NCBI GenBank assembly: GCA_024036415.1
Contig: JAMWET010000829.1
Coordinates: forward strand, 1-64,000
Reading direction: 5' to 3'
Length of the DNA stretch: 64,000 bases
Source of the DNA: Prochilodus magdalenae
Taxonomy: Eukaryota; Chordata; Actinopteri; Characiformes; Prochilodontidae
In this document: positions 21,840-35,700 of the stretch, piece after piece
Position numbering within the stretch: position 1 is the stretch's first letter
Layout: each line of letters opens with the position of its first letter
Notes under the pieces: model-generated
Told to the model about the DNA's origin: nothing
The model's input: only the letters and a program-made list of their open reading frames with translations
The model's database searches: none
Made by a program: the position numbers and the translations under genes

Positions 21840-22565
21840 AACGGTATCTACACTCAGTGTCCATTCTATCAGCTCCACTGACCGTACAGGACAGGAGGTG
21901 TACAGGTCCAGACTGTAGTCCATCTGTTTCTCTGTGTACTGTATGACCCTGTTCTCCAATGGTCAGGACCCCCACAGGACCACCACAGAGCAGGTATGAT
22001 GTGGGTGGTGGATCATTCTCAGCACTGCAGTGACACTGACGTGGTGGTGGTGTGTTAGTGTGTGTGGTGCTGGTGTGAGTGGATCAGACACAGCAGTGCT
22101 GCTGGAGTGTTTAGACAGTGTCTAACTCACTGTCCACTCTATTAGACACTCCTACCTTGCTGGTCCACCTTGTAGATGGACAGTCAGAGACGACAGCTCA
22201 TCTGCTGCTGCACAGTGCAGTGTCGGTCATCCTCTAGTCCTTCATCAGTGGTCAGAGGACGCTGTCGTGCTGGATAATTGTGGTTGATTCTTAGTGTCTG
22301 ATCCACTCACACCATCACCCCACACACTAACACACCACCACCACGTCAGTGTCACTGCAGTGCTGAGAATGATCCACCACCCACATAGTACCTGCTCTGT
22401 GGAGGTCCTGTGGGGGTCCTGACCCTAAAAGAACAGAGTAATACAGTACACAGAGAAACAGATGGACTACAGTCTGGAACTGTACACCTACAGAGAGCTC
22501 CTATATGGTCAGGTGAGCTGATAAGATGGAGATTAGGTGTAGGCACAAGGAGATGTACCTAATGA
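21840..22565. mobile_element. Foldback MITE copy 3, most complete palindrome
   Basis: The left arm 21853-22110 (cagctccactgaccgtacag, then agcactgcagtgacactgac) is repeated inverted at about 22270-22520 (gtcagtgtcactgcagtgct). The outer end resembles gtacctaatgaagtgattgc. There is no coding capacity. Confidence 0.88.
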
Positions 22566-22569
22566 AGTG

Positions 22570-23742
22570 ATTGCTTTCCAGCTGACTTAAGATGAAAATA
22601 CCCACATGACTGTCACAGCCAGTGCTTATCAGAGCCAAATCGGCAAAAGGTGAACAGAGGCTGAGCCAATAAGGTAAATCTACTTAGATGGGAATGTGAC
22701 ATGTTAGAAAAAAGGAGGACTGGAGCTAAGAAACGTGAAGACCAGATAACTTAGACCTGGGCCTGCTAAGCTGAACCAGACCAAAGGGATATTAAATAAA
22801 GGAGCGGCATCTCTGTGTGGACAGCTGCAAGCTGCAGTTACAAGACTGACCAAGGGGAGGTGCACCTGTACAACAACAGACAATGATATTAATAACAAGA
22901 CCATGAATATCACATTCACCTAACAGTTTATGACATGGTGCTTCATTCAACTCATCACTCGTGCCTTTAAAATATGTGAATGTAGTTGTAAATTTTATAG
23001 ACTAAAATTTACTCTTTCTTTAAATATTATCCATTTAAGGCGAAAGTGGAACCACAGTCGTGGTCTGAAGTAATATTTGTGTTGGCCTTCCAAGGAAAAG
23101 TGTGAGGGAATCTAATTTTGTGTTTACTTGCAGGATCTGACACTGATCTGGCAGTCTTCAAGAGGCAGTAGAATAACACAGAGAGGCTGCCACATGAACG
23201 TGGTTGGCTTTTCCGAAGTCCCGTCTGTAGAGACTGACCGAAACAGCCATGCGGCCTCATGTGCATGCACCCTCAGTTCTCTCTTCCTTATTGCATCAAT
23301 TCCACTTCAGGATGCATCAAAACAACTTGAGCATTGCTGTGTCAGGCTTTTACGCCAGTTGATGTATGCTAAACAACCACAACTGCGCCAAGAGAGCGTG
23401 GGACATTAAGGCGACACTAAATGTGTAGGGTTCAACACCCCAAACTCCCAGGCGGTGGACGCAACCTCTGCCAAGAGAAAAGCTGGTCAGTCACTCGGGA
23501 CATGACTCTCAAGCGCTGGACTACAATCCTTCCCGAAAAGTTCATGATCTCAATGTTTGGCAACACAAGACGTCCGAGAGCTGGAGGACGATTTGCAAGT
23601 AAAAAAAAATACAGATCCGAATTCCTGGTATGAAAGGTCATTGGGAACGTGATGTACTTCACGAGATAATTTTTTGTTCAGAGAGGAAGGAAAATAACGC
23701 ACTGGACACGCACAGAGGCGCTCGCCGGTGGCCACGTACGGG
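22570..23742. other. Intergenic sequence downstream of PCSK6
   Basis: No conserved gene seen. The open frames here (for example 23128-23409) lack recognisable domains. Confidence 0.4.
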
Positions 23743-24293
23743 TTTATTCTGCCATCCTTACAGAACGAATATTTTAACATTACATACACGCTCCAAAATG
23801 TACAACACCCTTACTACGGCATTACTTCATCTGCCCTGACACTCATCATTCCTTAAAAAAAAAAAAAAAACAACAGTCCAGTCTAACACAGTGCTCTTGT
23901 TCACCTGCTGAAATCAATAGTCTTGCATAATTGTTTATCCACTCAGGAGGTCAGTACTGGTCACATGTCTATCGATTGGCTGAGAATGCGGGTCTTTTAG
24001 CTTATTCCTGACAATCACGTGCACTTATCCATACCAGTCTATTTCATAATGATGTCCTCTTTGAATAAAAAATAAACCATTTATACATGTACTATATGAA
24101 GTTTATAAAACAGACGACCTTAAAAATATATCTTATGGCAATCAAATAGCACCCTTCCGGGGTTTATCGAAATGAGGAGTTTGTTGTCTTTGAAACCACA
24201 GATAAAACGGGTTTAAAATGTACATCAGATAACACAGCCATAGAAAAGAGGTGCTCTGTCCTCCACTTCCCTTCCCTTTCCGCTCCGCTGTAC
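23743..24293 (-). other. PCSK6: Probable PCSK6 3' UTR with AATAAA signal
   Basis: Sequence following the TGA on the minus strand. The first AATAAA on this strand is at 23748-23743 (plus-strand tttatt), about 550 bp downstream. An A/T homopolymer lies inside (about 23853-23870). The UTR end is an inference from that hexamer alone. Confidence 0.4.
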
Positions 24294-24391
24294 TCATCCT
24301 GCCATCAGACAGGTTCTGCAGCAGAACTGACGGAAGAGCTTCTTCTCACATAGACGGTTGGACTTCACCATCTCGCAGAACACTTCATCCG
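24294..24391 (-). CDS. PCSK6: PCSK6 last coding exon: PLAC domain
   Basis: 98 bp including the TGA stop (24296-24294). The acceptor is CTCCTGTAG|CGGATG. It encodes [20 protein letters not shown] then [12 protein letters not shown] and stop, the six-Cys PLAC end typical of PACE4. It is separated from the previous exon by an 8.1-kb intron that holds two Tc1 copies. Confidence 0.95.
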
Positions 24392-27300
24392 CTACAGGAG
24401 ACGGAGAGAGAGAGAAAGACAGAGTGAGACGTGTTCTAGTGCAGCCTCTGGAGTGCTTCTGCCAAGCGCACCACTAACCCGTCCCACATGAACCAGGCAG
24501 AATCTGCAAAATCACTGGCAATAATGTTCCATTCAGTGTTTTATCAGCTACATGCTGAAATTAGTATTAACAAGGTTGATATTAACTCAATTGTCTATTA
24601 AGATCCAGCTTAACTGGAACACTTGGCAAAACATAAATCTGTACCACCAATATTGTGCCCATGTTACTTAAAAGCACAAGCCCACATCCACTCTCTGCAT
24701 CCACTTTTAGTCTGAACAGCTAAACTTGCCTGCATTTTAGCAACATGCCCCTGAAGTGGCCAGGGAGGTTTTACTTACCCGCAGTGGAAACACAAGGACA
24801 ACAAGGATGGGACTGTTGCAGTAGAACCATAACTATCCTGTTGTAACTAAAGTTGATGCATAGAATATACAGAATTTATAGATAGATAGATAGATAGATG
24901 TGTATCGTATCGCCAGGTTCTTACTACTACACAGCCTTAAATCCAATAAATGAAGTGGATTTTATTCAGGCATTTCTTAAAGTGGGGATGGTTATGTTCA
25001 TTTCCAGTGTTGATAACTGGAGTCCCTTTTATCCTTTTAATGAATCCAGTTCTGCCTAAGCAAACATTTCTGTTTTGTGATCCTTTTGAGTTTTGTTTTC
25101 GTTCGTACACTGTTGCAGAGATAATGTAAATATGCATTGTACACAACCTACAGCAGCTTTTTTTTAGGAGAGATGTGTGGAATAATTCAAAGTTAAATAA
25201 TAAAACTTCTACTATCTGCAGTGTGAAATGTGTTTGGAGCATGGCTTCAATAGATAAAAATGCATCAGAACATCCCTGATAACAAACCTAGCTATACGTG
25301 CTAGTGAACATCCGAAACTGAGGCGCTGAGTAGATAATGCACCCTATATCCAGAGTTCCCAGAGTTCCTGGAGCTCCTCTGCCCTGTACGCAGTGTGGGA
25401 CCCCCTCACTGGGGAGCTCCAGGATCAGGGATGGGATATGAACAGTGTGCTAAAATACACCTGGGTTACATGTTGGCTCACAAAGCTATCGTCAGTTGGC
25501 TGGTCACTCATCATGGCCCTGCTGATGCGTCATGCCTCCGGGTTTCCCTGACACCGTCTCAGAGTGCACTGCACAATGATGTCACCCTCACATGTCCCCA
25601 GTCATCCAAATTACACCTCATTGTCCCGTTCCTCCTCACCAGAGATCTGATTGCACACCTGGTGCTCATTTTACCGTCCGCATTTGAACCCCACACGCTC
25701 ATTGCAAGGTTTTGCCAAACCTGGTTTGCGATTCCGAGCATTCTTTCCTGCCTTTTCTTTTACTTTTCTGGTTCGACCCCCTCTCTTTAATCATCCCCTT
25801 GTTTTGGTTGCCTCTCTGGTCTTTGGATTCGTTAGCTGGTCTGTCTGATTCCCTGGTTTCTACCCTCGCCTGTCTCTCTGAGTTTGACCCTGCATTGCCG
25901 TTTTGTTGTGTTTGCCTGGATTTTGCTGTTGTGCTCAGTGTCGGATAGTTTAATAAAACTCACTGGACTTCTTTGCACACGCCGAGCCAAGCTGTTTGAT
26001 CCTGACACGTTGTTAGATTCAGTGCTGACAAAATGTGGTTTAACAGTTCTTCTTCTGGGAGACTTCAACTGAGATCTCACACATCTCCATTTTTATCTTC
26101 AGGGTTTGACAGGCAGGTAATAATTCACCTTTTCCATACAACTCTTGGAGAAACAGGGCAAGTTTTCAGATTTGCGAATACATATGGCATGTACAGTCCA
26201 CCACAGTGCCACTGTGTAGAGGCAGACTGGTGCTGCATTTCTAGTTAAGTTAGGAACATTAGGTTGCAGGTTGTGGGTGAAGCAGCTGATCAATAACAGC
26301 ACAACATAATACAATTCCCTTCTGAGGCATTCAGAGGGTGCGAATGGTTAATTTGGGGGTACCACTTAGATATAAGCAATAGGCACTTAAGGGTTACAGC
26401 AGGGAGTGTTCTCCTCTTACTCAATACTCATTCACTTCTATCTTTTAAGGACAGAACATTTTCAGAGATTGCTGCGTTCTTAGACCTGATACTAAAAGTG
26501 TTCCAATAAGGATAACACAAAAGATAAATCCTTGCTCCAGTCTCTTACTCCTATCAGAGATGTCATAAAGGAGGACTTCAAATGTGTTTCTGAAATGGCA
26601 TTTTGTCCTTCAGCTTCGTGTGCTTCAAGGTCTCTCTCCATTCACAGATAAAGAACTCTGATTGTCTACGACTTGAAGTAGTTGCCCAGCATTATTGCCA
26701 AGAGTGGACAGATTTTCCGACAAGGACTTTGTTCCTGCCCACGGTCTCATTCCCCTATCCATGTGTCCCATTTCACTCTGAATGCCCTTTCTACATTTGC
26801 CCTTTATCTACCACAAGGGCCAAAGGTACCAGTCATCCCAGGACCGTGGCCTTCTCTTCCCTCCCCTCATTGGGTCAGCGCTCACTGGCCACTGGCAGTG
26901 TTATGCAAGGCTGGATGAAAGAGAGTTCTGGGGCCATGTGGGGCAGTGTTTACTCACAGCAACATTGTTGTTGCCCTGCCAAAGACGGCCAGCGATGGCA
27001 GTCTGCAGCTGCAGAGCCAGCTCGTGATTCCTTCATCCTGACTTCTTACTGCTTTCGGTTTCTCTCAGTCTGTCTCTCTCTCTTCCTCTCAATCCAACAC
27101 TCATGCATCTTCTGCTTTCGTCTCTCTCGCCAATGAATTATTTCCCCCTCTTTTTTCAGGTTTTCTTCTCTCTGTCTCTACTTCTCTATTTCTGTCCCTC
27201 TTTCGCTCGCTTCTTTTCTTCACCTCTCCTTCCTTTGTTGTCTCTCTCTCTCTCTCTCCCTCTCGCCTTCTCTCTAATGAATAGTTCTAGAAGCCAAAGC

Positions 27301-30300
27301 CTTTGCAGGTCCCAGCTGAGACTTGCTGAAACTAACTCTGTTAGGAAGGATTTAAAACCTGGGAAGGCTCTAGAAGTTCTCCAGTGACGGAGCCTCAAAC
27401 AAAGCTGCGAAAGTGAAGTGTCAAAGCACCGCATGACACTGCGGCTCCCCTGTGCCGAACCCATCACGTCCTCCTTGCTCAGCTCACCCACGAAAAAAAA
27501 ACCCTGCCTATCTTACAGAATTGACAAACAGCGTCTCCACACAGCAGCAAACTCAAAGCTCAATTCGTACATTACAGACCCGCACTGCTAATCGGTCCTA
27601 CAAACTAGTCAAGATGTACCATTTTAGTGAGTCTGAAAGTTCAGGATAAACATAAAGGCGGTGATTTAAAGGCCTCACAGAATATTTCTGAAGTAAAAGA
27701 TTTTAGTTTCTGCATTTTGTAATTATAGTATTAAGGTATGTAGTATATATACACTATATTGCCGAAGGTATTCGCAGTCGGCCTTCACCTGCATATGAAC
27801 TTCAGTGACCTCCCATTCTAAATCCATAGGGTGTAATATGATGTTGGCCCACTCTTTGCAGCTATAACAGCTTCATCTCCTCTGGGAAGACTTTCCACAA
27901 GGCTTAGGAATGTGTTTATGGGAATTTCTGACCATTCTCTCAGAAGCACATGTGTGAGGTCAGACACTGATGTTGGACGAGAAGACCTGGCTCTCAGCCT
28001 CCGCTCTAATTCATCCCAAAGGTGTTCTACCGGGTTGAGTCCAGTTCCTCCACACCAGACTCGCTCATCCATGTCTTTATGGAGCTTGCTCTGTGCACTG
28101 GTGTGCAGTCATGTTGGAACAGGAGGGGGGTAGTTGGAGGCATGGAATTATCCAGAGTCTCTTGGTCTGCTGGAGCATTAAGAGTTTCTTTCACTGGAAC
28201 TAAGGGGTGGTGCCTAACTGAAAAACACCCCCACACCATAATGCCTCTTCCACCAAACTTTACACGCGCCACAATGCAGTCAGACAAGTACCAGTCTCCT
28301 GACAACCGCCAAACCCAGACTCGTCCATCGGACTGCCAGACGGAGAAGCGTGATTGGCCACCCTAGAGAACACATCTTCAATGCTCCTGTAGAGTCCACT
28401 GCATCCAACGCTTTGCATTGTGCTTCGTGATGTAAGGCTTGGATGCAGCTGTTCGGCCATGGAAACCCATTCCACCAAGCTCTCTACACACTGTTCCTGA
28501 GCTGATCTGAAGGACACAGGAAGTTTAGAGGTCTGTAGTGATTGACTCTGCAGAAGGTTGGCGACTTCTGTGCACTATGCCCCTCAACAACCGCTGACCC
28601 CAATCTGTCATTTGACTGTGGAATATTTGGAAGTGAGGAAATTTCACAACTGTACAGGTGGCATTCTATCACGGTTCTACGCTGGAATTCACTGAGCTCC
28701 TGAGAGCGACCAATTCTTTCACCAATATGTATATAAGCACTCTGAATGAGTAGGTGCTGGGTTTTATACACCTGTGGCCACAGAAAAGATTGATGGAAAC
28801 ACCTGAATTCAATGATCTGGAAGGGTGAGTGAATAGTTTGGGCTATATAATGTTTATACAATTCACTACCAAATCCATCCAGTCAGTATATGGCAAGTAA
28901 ATTGAACCCATTTTCAATGACTGGTGTCATGAAGATCAACCCATGTGCATGTATCTGCTCCTTTAGCCTACAGCGGATTAGCCCTGCCCATATACACCAA
29001 AGTTAAAGGTGTGAGTGCTTTTAGAATAAGGCAACTGGTCAAAAAGGGAGCTTGAAAAATTGTCATGCACAAAGAAAAGAAAGAAGTCATTAGTGAACCT
29101 TAGAGTTGCATCTAAAATGGCAGAGGTAATACTCCGGGGTGTCCAATTCTGGTCATGTAGACCCAGCATCCAGCTAGGTTTGACAGTTTCTCTGTATAAG
29201 CCTGCTTACACCAGCTAAACCCGGCAACTAAATGGAGAGTTAAATCAGGTGTGTTTAAGTACAATCACCAAACTGTGCAGGACAGACACTTCAGAGACCA
29301 GAGCAGGGCAAACCTGCTCAAAGCAGCTCAGACTAACTAGGGTAGAATCATTACACACAACTCAAGCACACACAAAGCAATACTTATGTACTCTATATCA
29401 GATAAATGCAGCCTGTAAAACTGCTTGGGGACATGACTCTGCTTCTCCACCGTATCTCCTCTCCGGCTAACTGCAGTGAGAGGATTCTGTAGGAGAGTTC
29501 CACAGATAACGCATCCCTCGGCACAGGTGAAACAGATTAAATGAGGCATGAATCAGCACTGGGGCATTTCTACTGACCAGGCTGAATCCAACACAACTCC
29601 GCAGGCGGGTCAGCCCAGTTCAGAATACATCTGTAAGTATAACTGTAATCCGTTAATCCATTACCTGATAAAGCAAACCATTGCATGGCTCCTGCTTTGC
29701 CACTTAATTTTTTCAAGTTTTTTTTTTAATGGTGCAATGAAACAACTGACAACACACCACCCTCTGCAGCAGTACACAGAGCAGAGATCTTCCAAATATG
29801 GAAATGAAGTCTAATTTCTGGTACTGTACTGCAGACTGAGTAGAAGTTAATTGAATTGTTGCTGCAGCTGATCAACCACTACACCTCTATTGAAGCTTAA
29901 TTAGTTTTACAACTGCAGTTCCCATGAAGTAATTTGTAAAGAATTTGATTGGCTGGTTCAAACAGAATTAAGTGTAATTTAAAAACTAGTCCATATACAC
30001 ACGTGGACAAAATTGTTGGTACGCCTCGGTTAATAAAAGAAAACCCACAATGGTAACAGGAAAAACTTTAATCTGACAAAAGTAATAATAAATAAAAATT
30101 CTATGAAAATGAACAAATGAAAGTCAGACATTGCTTTTCAGCCATGCTTCAACAGAATTATTTTAAAAAATAAACTCCTGAAACAGGCCTGGACAGAAAT
30201 GATGGTACCCCTGAAAAATGTGACCAAAGGGACATGTTAAATCAAGGTGTGTTCACAAATTAGCATCACAGGTGTCTACAATCTTGTAATCAGTCAGTGG

Positions 30301-32680
30301 GCCTATACATACGGCTACAGGTAGTCTCTGTGCTGTTTGGTGACAAGGTGTGTACCACACTCACCATGGACCAGAGGAAGCAAAGGAAAGAGTTGTCTCA
30401 GGACATTAGAAAGAAACTTATAGACAAGCATGTTAAAGGTAAAGGGTATAAGACCATCTCCAAGCAGCTTGATGTTCCTGTGACTACAGCTGCATGTATT
30501 ATTCAGAAATTTAAGATCCATGGGTCTGTAGCCCACCTCCCTGGACGTGGACGCAGGAGGAAAATCGATGACAAATCAAAGAGACAGATAATACAAACGG
30601 GAACAAAAGAGCCAAGAAAAACTTCTAAAGAGATTAAAGGTGAACTTCAAGCTCAAAGTACATCAGTGTCGGATCGCACCATCCGTCGATGTTTGAGACA
30701 AAGTGGACTTAATAGGAGACCACCAAGGAGGACACCATTGTTAAAAAAGCCAGACTGGAATTTGCCAAACTACATGTTGACAAGCCACAAAGCTTCTGTC
30801 CTATGGACAGATGAGACAAAAACTTTTTGGCAAGGCACATCAGCTCTATATTCACGGACGGAGAAATGAAGCATATCAAGTCGAGAACACATGGAGGAGG
30901 CTCTTTTATGTTCTGGGGCTGTCCCTACTGTGAAACATGGAGGAGGCTCTGTTATGTTCTGGAGCTGTCCCTACTGTGGAACATGGAGGAGGCTCTGTTA
31001 TGTTCTGGGGCTGCTTTCTGCATCTGACACAGGGTGTCTTGAATCTGTGCAGGGTACAATGAAATCTCAAGACTATCCAAGAATTCTAGAGAGAAATGTG
31101 CTGCCCAGTGTCAGAAAGCTTGGTCTCAGTCGCAGGTCATGGGTCCTGCAGGATAATGACCCAAAACACACATCTAAAACACCCAAGAATGGCTAAGAGG
31201 AGAACACTGGACTATTCTGAAGTGGCCTTCTATGAGCCCTGACCTAAATACTATTGAGCATCTTTGGAAGGAGCTGAAACATGCCGTCTGGAAAAGGCAC
31301 CCTTCAAACCTGAATGGTTTGCTCATGAGGAGTGGGCCAAAATACCTGCTGAGAGGTGCAGAAGTCTCATTGACAGATACAGGAATCGTTTGATTGCAGT
31401 GATTGCCTCAAAAGGTTGTGCAACAAAATATTAAGTTATGGGTACCATCATTTCTGTCCAGGCCTGTTTTAGGAGTTTATTTTTTTTAAATAATTCTGTT
31501 GAAAAGCAATGTCTGACTTTCATTTGTTCATTTTCATAGAATTTTTATTTATTATTACTTTTGTCAGATTAAAGTTATTTCTGTTACCATTGTGGGTTTT
31601 TCTTTCATTAACCGAGGGGTACCAACAATTTTGTCCACATGTGTATTCGTGATAGATAGGCCACATCACGGGGCCAAACAGCCAAACTAATACCAGACAG
31701 AATAGCATTAAGCTTGTGAAGCGGGCTTATTCAGCCTAACAAATGCTGCCTGGCGAAACAGAAGAAGAGGAATTTTTTTATAAACTTCCATTTTCATTCT
31801 TCCTCTAATTACACCTTTGCCAATAATGTGGTAGCCAGCTTAATTTTAGTGGTTAGACTTTGTCTGCTGGTTGCCCAAGAAAAGAGGTGCCACTGTCTAT
31901 TAAAAGGTTATGTGTTGCTAGAAATGATTTATTCTGAAAATATTCAGAGAGTATGCAATGCAACGTTCCATTAAAGTCTTCTTTTGGTTCCCAAAATGTT
32001 CTTTCTGAAAGTAGGAGAATGTTTTCTAAAAGCATCGTCATCTCAGGTCTGTCCATAAAACATTTTCTGAATGTGGCGGTGAATGAATTCCTCTTTTGTT
32101 ATTATGTGTCACATGTATCTGTGGCTCTGATAACTTCCTCAGAACCTCCACTGAACGTTGCAGTTAAAACGTTTGAACATTCAATTAAAAGATTTTCTTT
32201 AAAACTTTATTGGAACTTGTTGGGAACGTTCCCTGCTAGCTAGGGGCGAAGCTCTGGGTATATGTTTTTGAATGATTACTTAGCAGACGTCAGAAGCTCC
32301 AGAATACAGGACCGTACAGAATAAAAACCCAAACGACTTTGGAATTTACTCCTCAGCACCTCCTCCGTTTAAACGAACACAACTGAAATAGGGCTTTAGA
32401 GTCATACCTACCAGTAATTACAAAATCCAGGACTGGAACTGAATTTAAGGTTCTCTGCTCTAGAGCACTCAGGGTTTATTTTCACAAAGTGTAATCAGCG
32501 TGTCAGCATCTTTCCACCACAAGCATTGTTTGGACGTACCATTGTTACAGGTAGCGTTGACGATGCAGGTGGCGCCGGCTAGATTGTATCCATCCCTACA
32601 CTGCGTGCAGCTTGTTCCAGGCCCTTGGCAGCTGAGGCAGTTCTCTTCACATCTGGAAATGGCAGAACACGCACACACGC

Positions 32681-32732
<52 letters not shown>

Positions 32733-35700
32733 CATGTGTAAAATACCATACATGAATAACAGTCATATGAGTCTCCAGCTCAAAGAAGTGAAGTTTTGGG
32801 AAATGAAAATGACAGGCTGTAACTTCACGTTTTGTATGGATGAAGGAAGCAAGGCAACAAAACCGGAGCATCATGCCATAAATATGTATGAGGGCATCCG
32901 GCCGTCCGGGCCTGGTGCACTGAACCGGGCCGTTCCACTGAGTGTCAGAGCTCAGCATGACACACACACACACACCCCGAAAGCCGGCGAGAGGAGGGAA
33001 ATCGTGAGACGGGAATAAGCTTGAAGCACATCTGGGATTGGAAGTACTGAGCTGAATGTGGTGGTGTGAGACAGTAACTTGCTCCGCAGAATCATAATGT
33101 AAAGGAATGCTAAAGTCTTGGATACACCACACATCGTTTACTGTCCCAACAGATTATAAAAAGAACTCACAGTTCCACGCTGAGTTTAACAGTTTCCTTG
33201 GCAACTGAAAAATTGGTGATCACAACCGTTTGGGATTCAACACTACAAACCATGTACATTAGGGCTGTTTGTGAACCATGTAGAATCACCCTATTTCTGC
33301 TTAAAACTTTCTACAGAGTCCATCACTACAGACTTCCAAACTTCATGTGGCCTTCAGACCAGCTCAGGAACAGTGTGCAGAGAACTTCATGAAATGGGTT
33401 TCCATGGCTGAGCAGCTGCATCCAAGCCTTACATCACCAAGCGCAGTGCAGAGCATGGAATGCAGTGGTGTAAAGCGCCGCCACTGGACTCTAGAGCAGT
33501 GGAGACCTGTTCTCTGGAGTGACCAATCACACTTCTCTGTCTGGCAATCCGATGGACGTGTCTGGGTTTGGCGGTTGCCAGGAGAACGGTAATTGTCTGA
33601 CTGCATTGTGGCGAGTGTAAAGTTTGGTGGAGTAGGGATTATGGTGTGGTGTTCTTGTTCAGGAGTTGAGCTCGACCAGGAACTCAAAATGCTTCAGCAG
33701 ATCAAGAGACATGCCTTAAAAAGATTTTCACACACAACAACTAAACAAAATAAGATAAAATGTAATATTAGGTTATTTATTTATTGAAGAAAATGGTCCA
33801 GTATTTTAGGAATGGTGGTTCTGTTGTAGTTAAAGAGACGGGATCTTGGGAATAGGAACACATGTTTGTGGAAGTGCCACAATATTATATTTTGTAATAA
33901 TGGTGTGTATAGCAGGGCTGCAAACAGAAAGCCACTGATATCCAAAAAGAAAATTGCTGCACATCTGTAATTTGCTAAACATCACGTGAGTAAGCCAGAA
34001 AGGAAAAATGTTTAGCGTATGGATGAGACCAAAAACAGACATTTTTTTGGCCTAATTGAGAAGCGAGACTCTGAGGGAGTTCTGTAAAAATCTGATTATG
34101 TCGTAGGTCATATTTATGCAGAAATATAGCACATTCTAAAAGGTGTCAAGCACCACTGTAAACCCTTTTCCACCAACACTGTGCAGGTGCCAAAATCACG
34201 AACCGTTCTGTGCTTTTCCATCACAAAAATGGTTTGCAGCTGGAAAAATCAGCAACATTAACTCTCTGTTCTACAACCATGGAACCTGTGACGCACGCGG
34301 CAAAGGGGTGTGGTGCTTCACAATGAACTGCACTGAGCTGAACTCAGGCACAGTTGTATCCCACCGGTGATGTCCTTGTGGATGAGTCGATTCAACCAGA
34401 GGCGTCCACCTTCTAATGAGTTAAAATGTGAGGCACCGCAAACAGTTAGTGCAGGAGATACGTAATGTGAGAAACACTTCAGATAGCTAAGAACCTTAAC
34501 ACGCTGCTTTATAATAGTCCACCCTCATGACGGACAGAGGAAACACGTACGAGTCGTCCTGCGTGTAATCGCTGTCTATGACGGTCCCTCTGGGCTGAGA
34601 ACAGATGCTGGTTCTGGGTGGTGAGATATACGTGAGCAACAGGTTCCAACACGTGGTTTGTATGCACTGTCTGTCGACTTCTGCTTACGGACTAAGGACT
34701 GCCTACTTCCAGACACGTATTCGCTCGGCTCAGTGGAAAAAGGACCTGTTCTCAAAGTGTTCAGTAGAGCCTCGGAAAAAGGACCAGCACTGGCACAGGC
34801 ATACACACTCCCTCTTTTCCAGTGTTGGGGTAGCTGCACAAACAAAAAAAATAGACCAACACAAATTCTTCGTCACCCGATTCCTGATTGTTTACACCTG
34901 TGGCATGACCTATATAAACTGTTTAGTTAGCTTGTTGTCACACGGGCAGGACTGACCAGGCCTTTGCAGAGTTAAAATACAAATCGTTTTATTGAACAGT
35001 ACTGTAGTTTAGAGCAGGCAAGCACAGAAATCGCAAAATGGGGTGAACAAACCAAAGGGGAAGACAAGATCGGAGTCGGGAAACAGTCCAGGTAAAAAAC
35101 CAAAAAGCACCAAAGAACCAACCACATAAACAAATCCAAAGGGGTAAGCGAAAGGGGAGAACCAGAAAAAACGAACAAAAGGTCAGAACTCGAGAAAAGA
35201 CAGACGGAAACTAGAGAACATTCAGTAATCCAAAGGGTTGGCAATACCTCGCAAAGTGCAATAGCACGAGAACCCATATAGATACAAACATAGCTGACTG
35301 ACCGCAGGTGAATGCTTACGGAGCTCTAGATTCCACAGTTTGTATCTTTGGGTTTTTGACTTTCTGCTTTGTCTCTGGATCTCCCTGTATGGTGGTTGTT
35401 TGCAGTGTTACAGACCCTTTGCTTGTTTCTGACTATGCCTTTGGATTGTGTTCTTTCAATAAATCTTTTGAGCCTCACCTGCATGCGTCCAAGCTTGGCT
35501 AGAAACCTTTCAGAAATTCCTTACTGGTACCGGATTACCCCAACGCAGGCCTTTACAAGGCAACACAAATAGCGAAACGAAGGTGGAGATAAATAAACTC
35601 GCTGCTGCTTCTGTGTTTCTCATTTACCCAGACTCCATAAATAACAAACAAGAATATCATTTCTGGATGACGTTATACACTTGTGATCTGCTCAGTGTGT

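Larger units (their letters stand above)
24392..32539 (-). other. Last PCSK6 intron (8.1 kb)
   Basis: Holds a (GATA)n at 24880-24899, a retroelement-like stretch (25500-26000), a Tc1 relic (27750-28852) and a nearly full-length Tc1-like element (29998-31643). The open frames at 26600-27490 are antisense or CT-rich and show no domain. Confidence 0.6.

Noticed and set aside
26603..27136. 177-residue open frame on the plus strand
   Set aside because: No domain, low-complexity ends in a CT-rich tract, and position inside a PCSK6 intron; chance frame.
32469..33018. His/Thr-rich frames around 32650-32750
   Set aside because: Frames through the (CA)n repeat and antisense of a PCSK6 exon.
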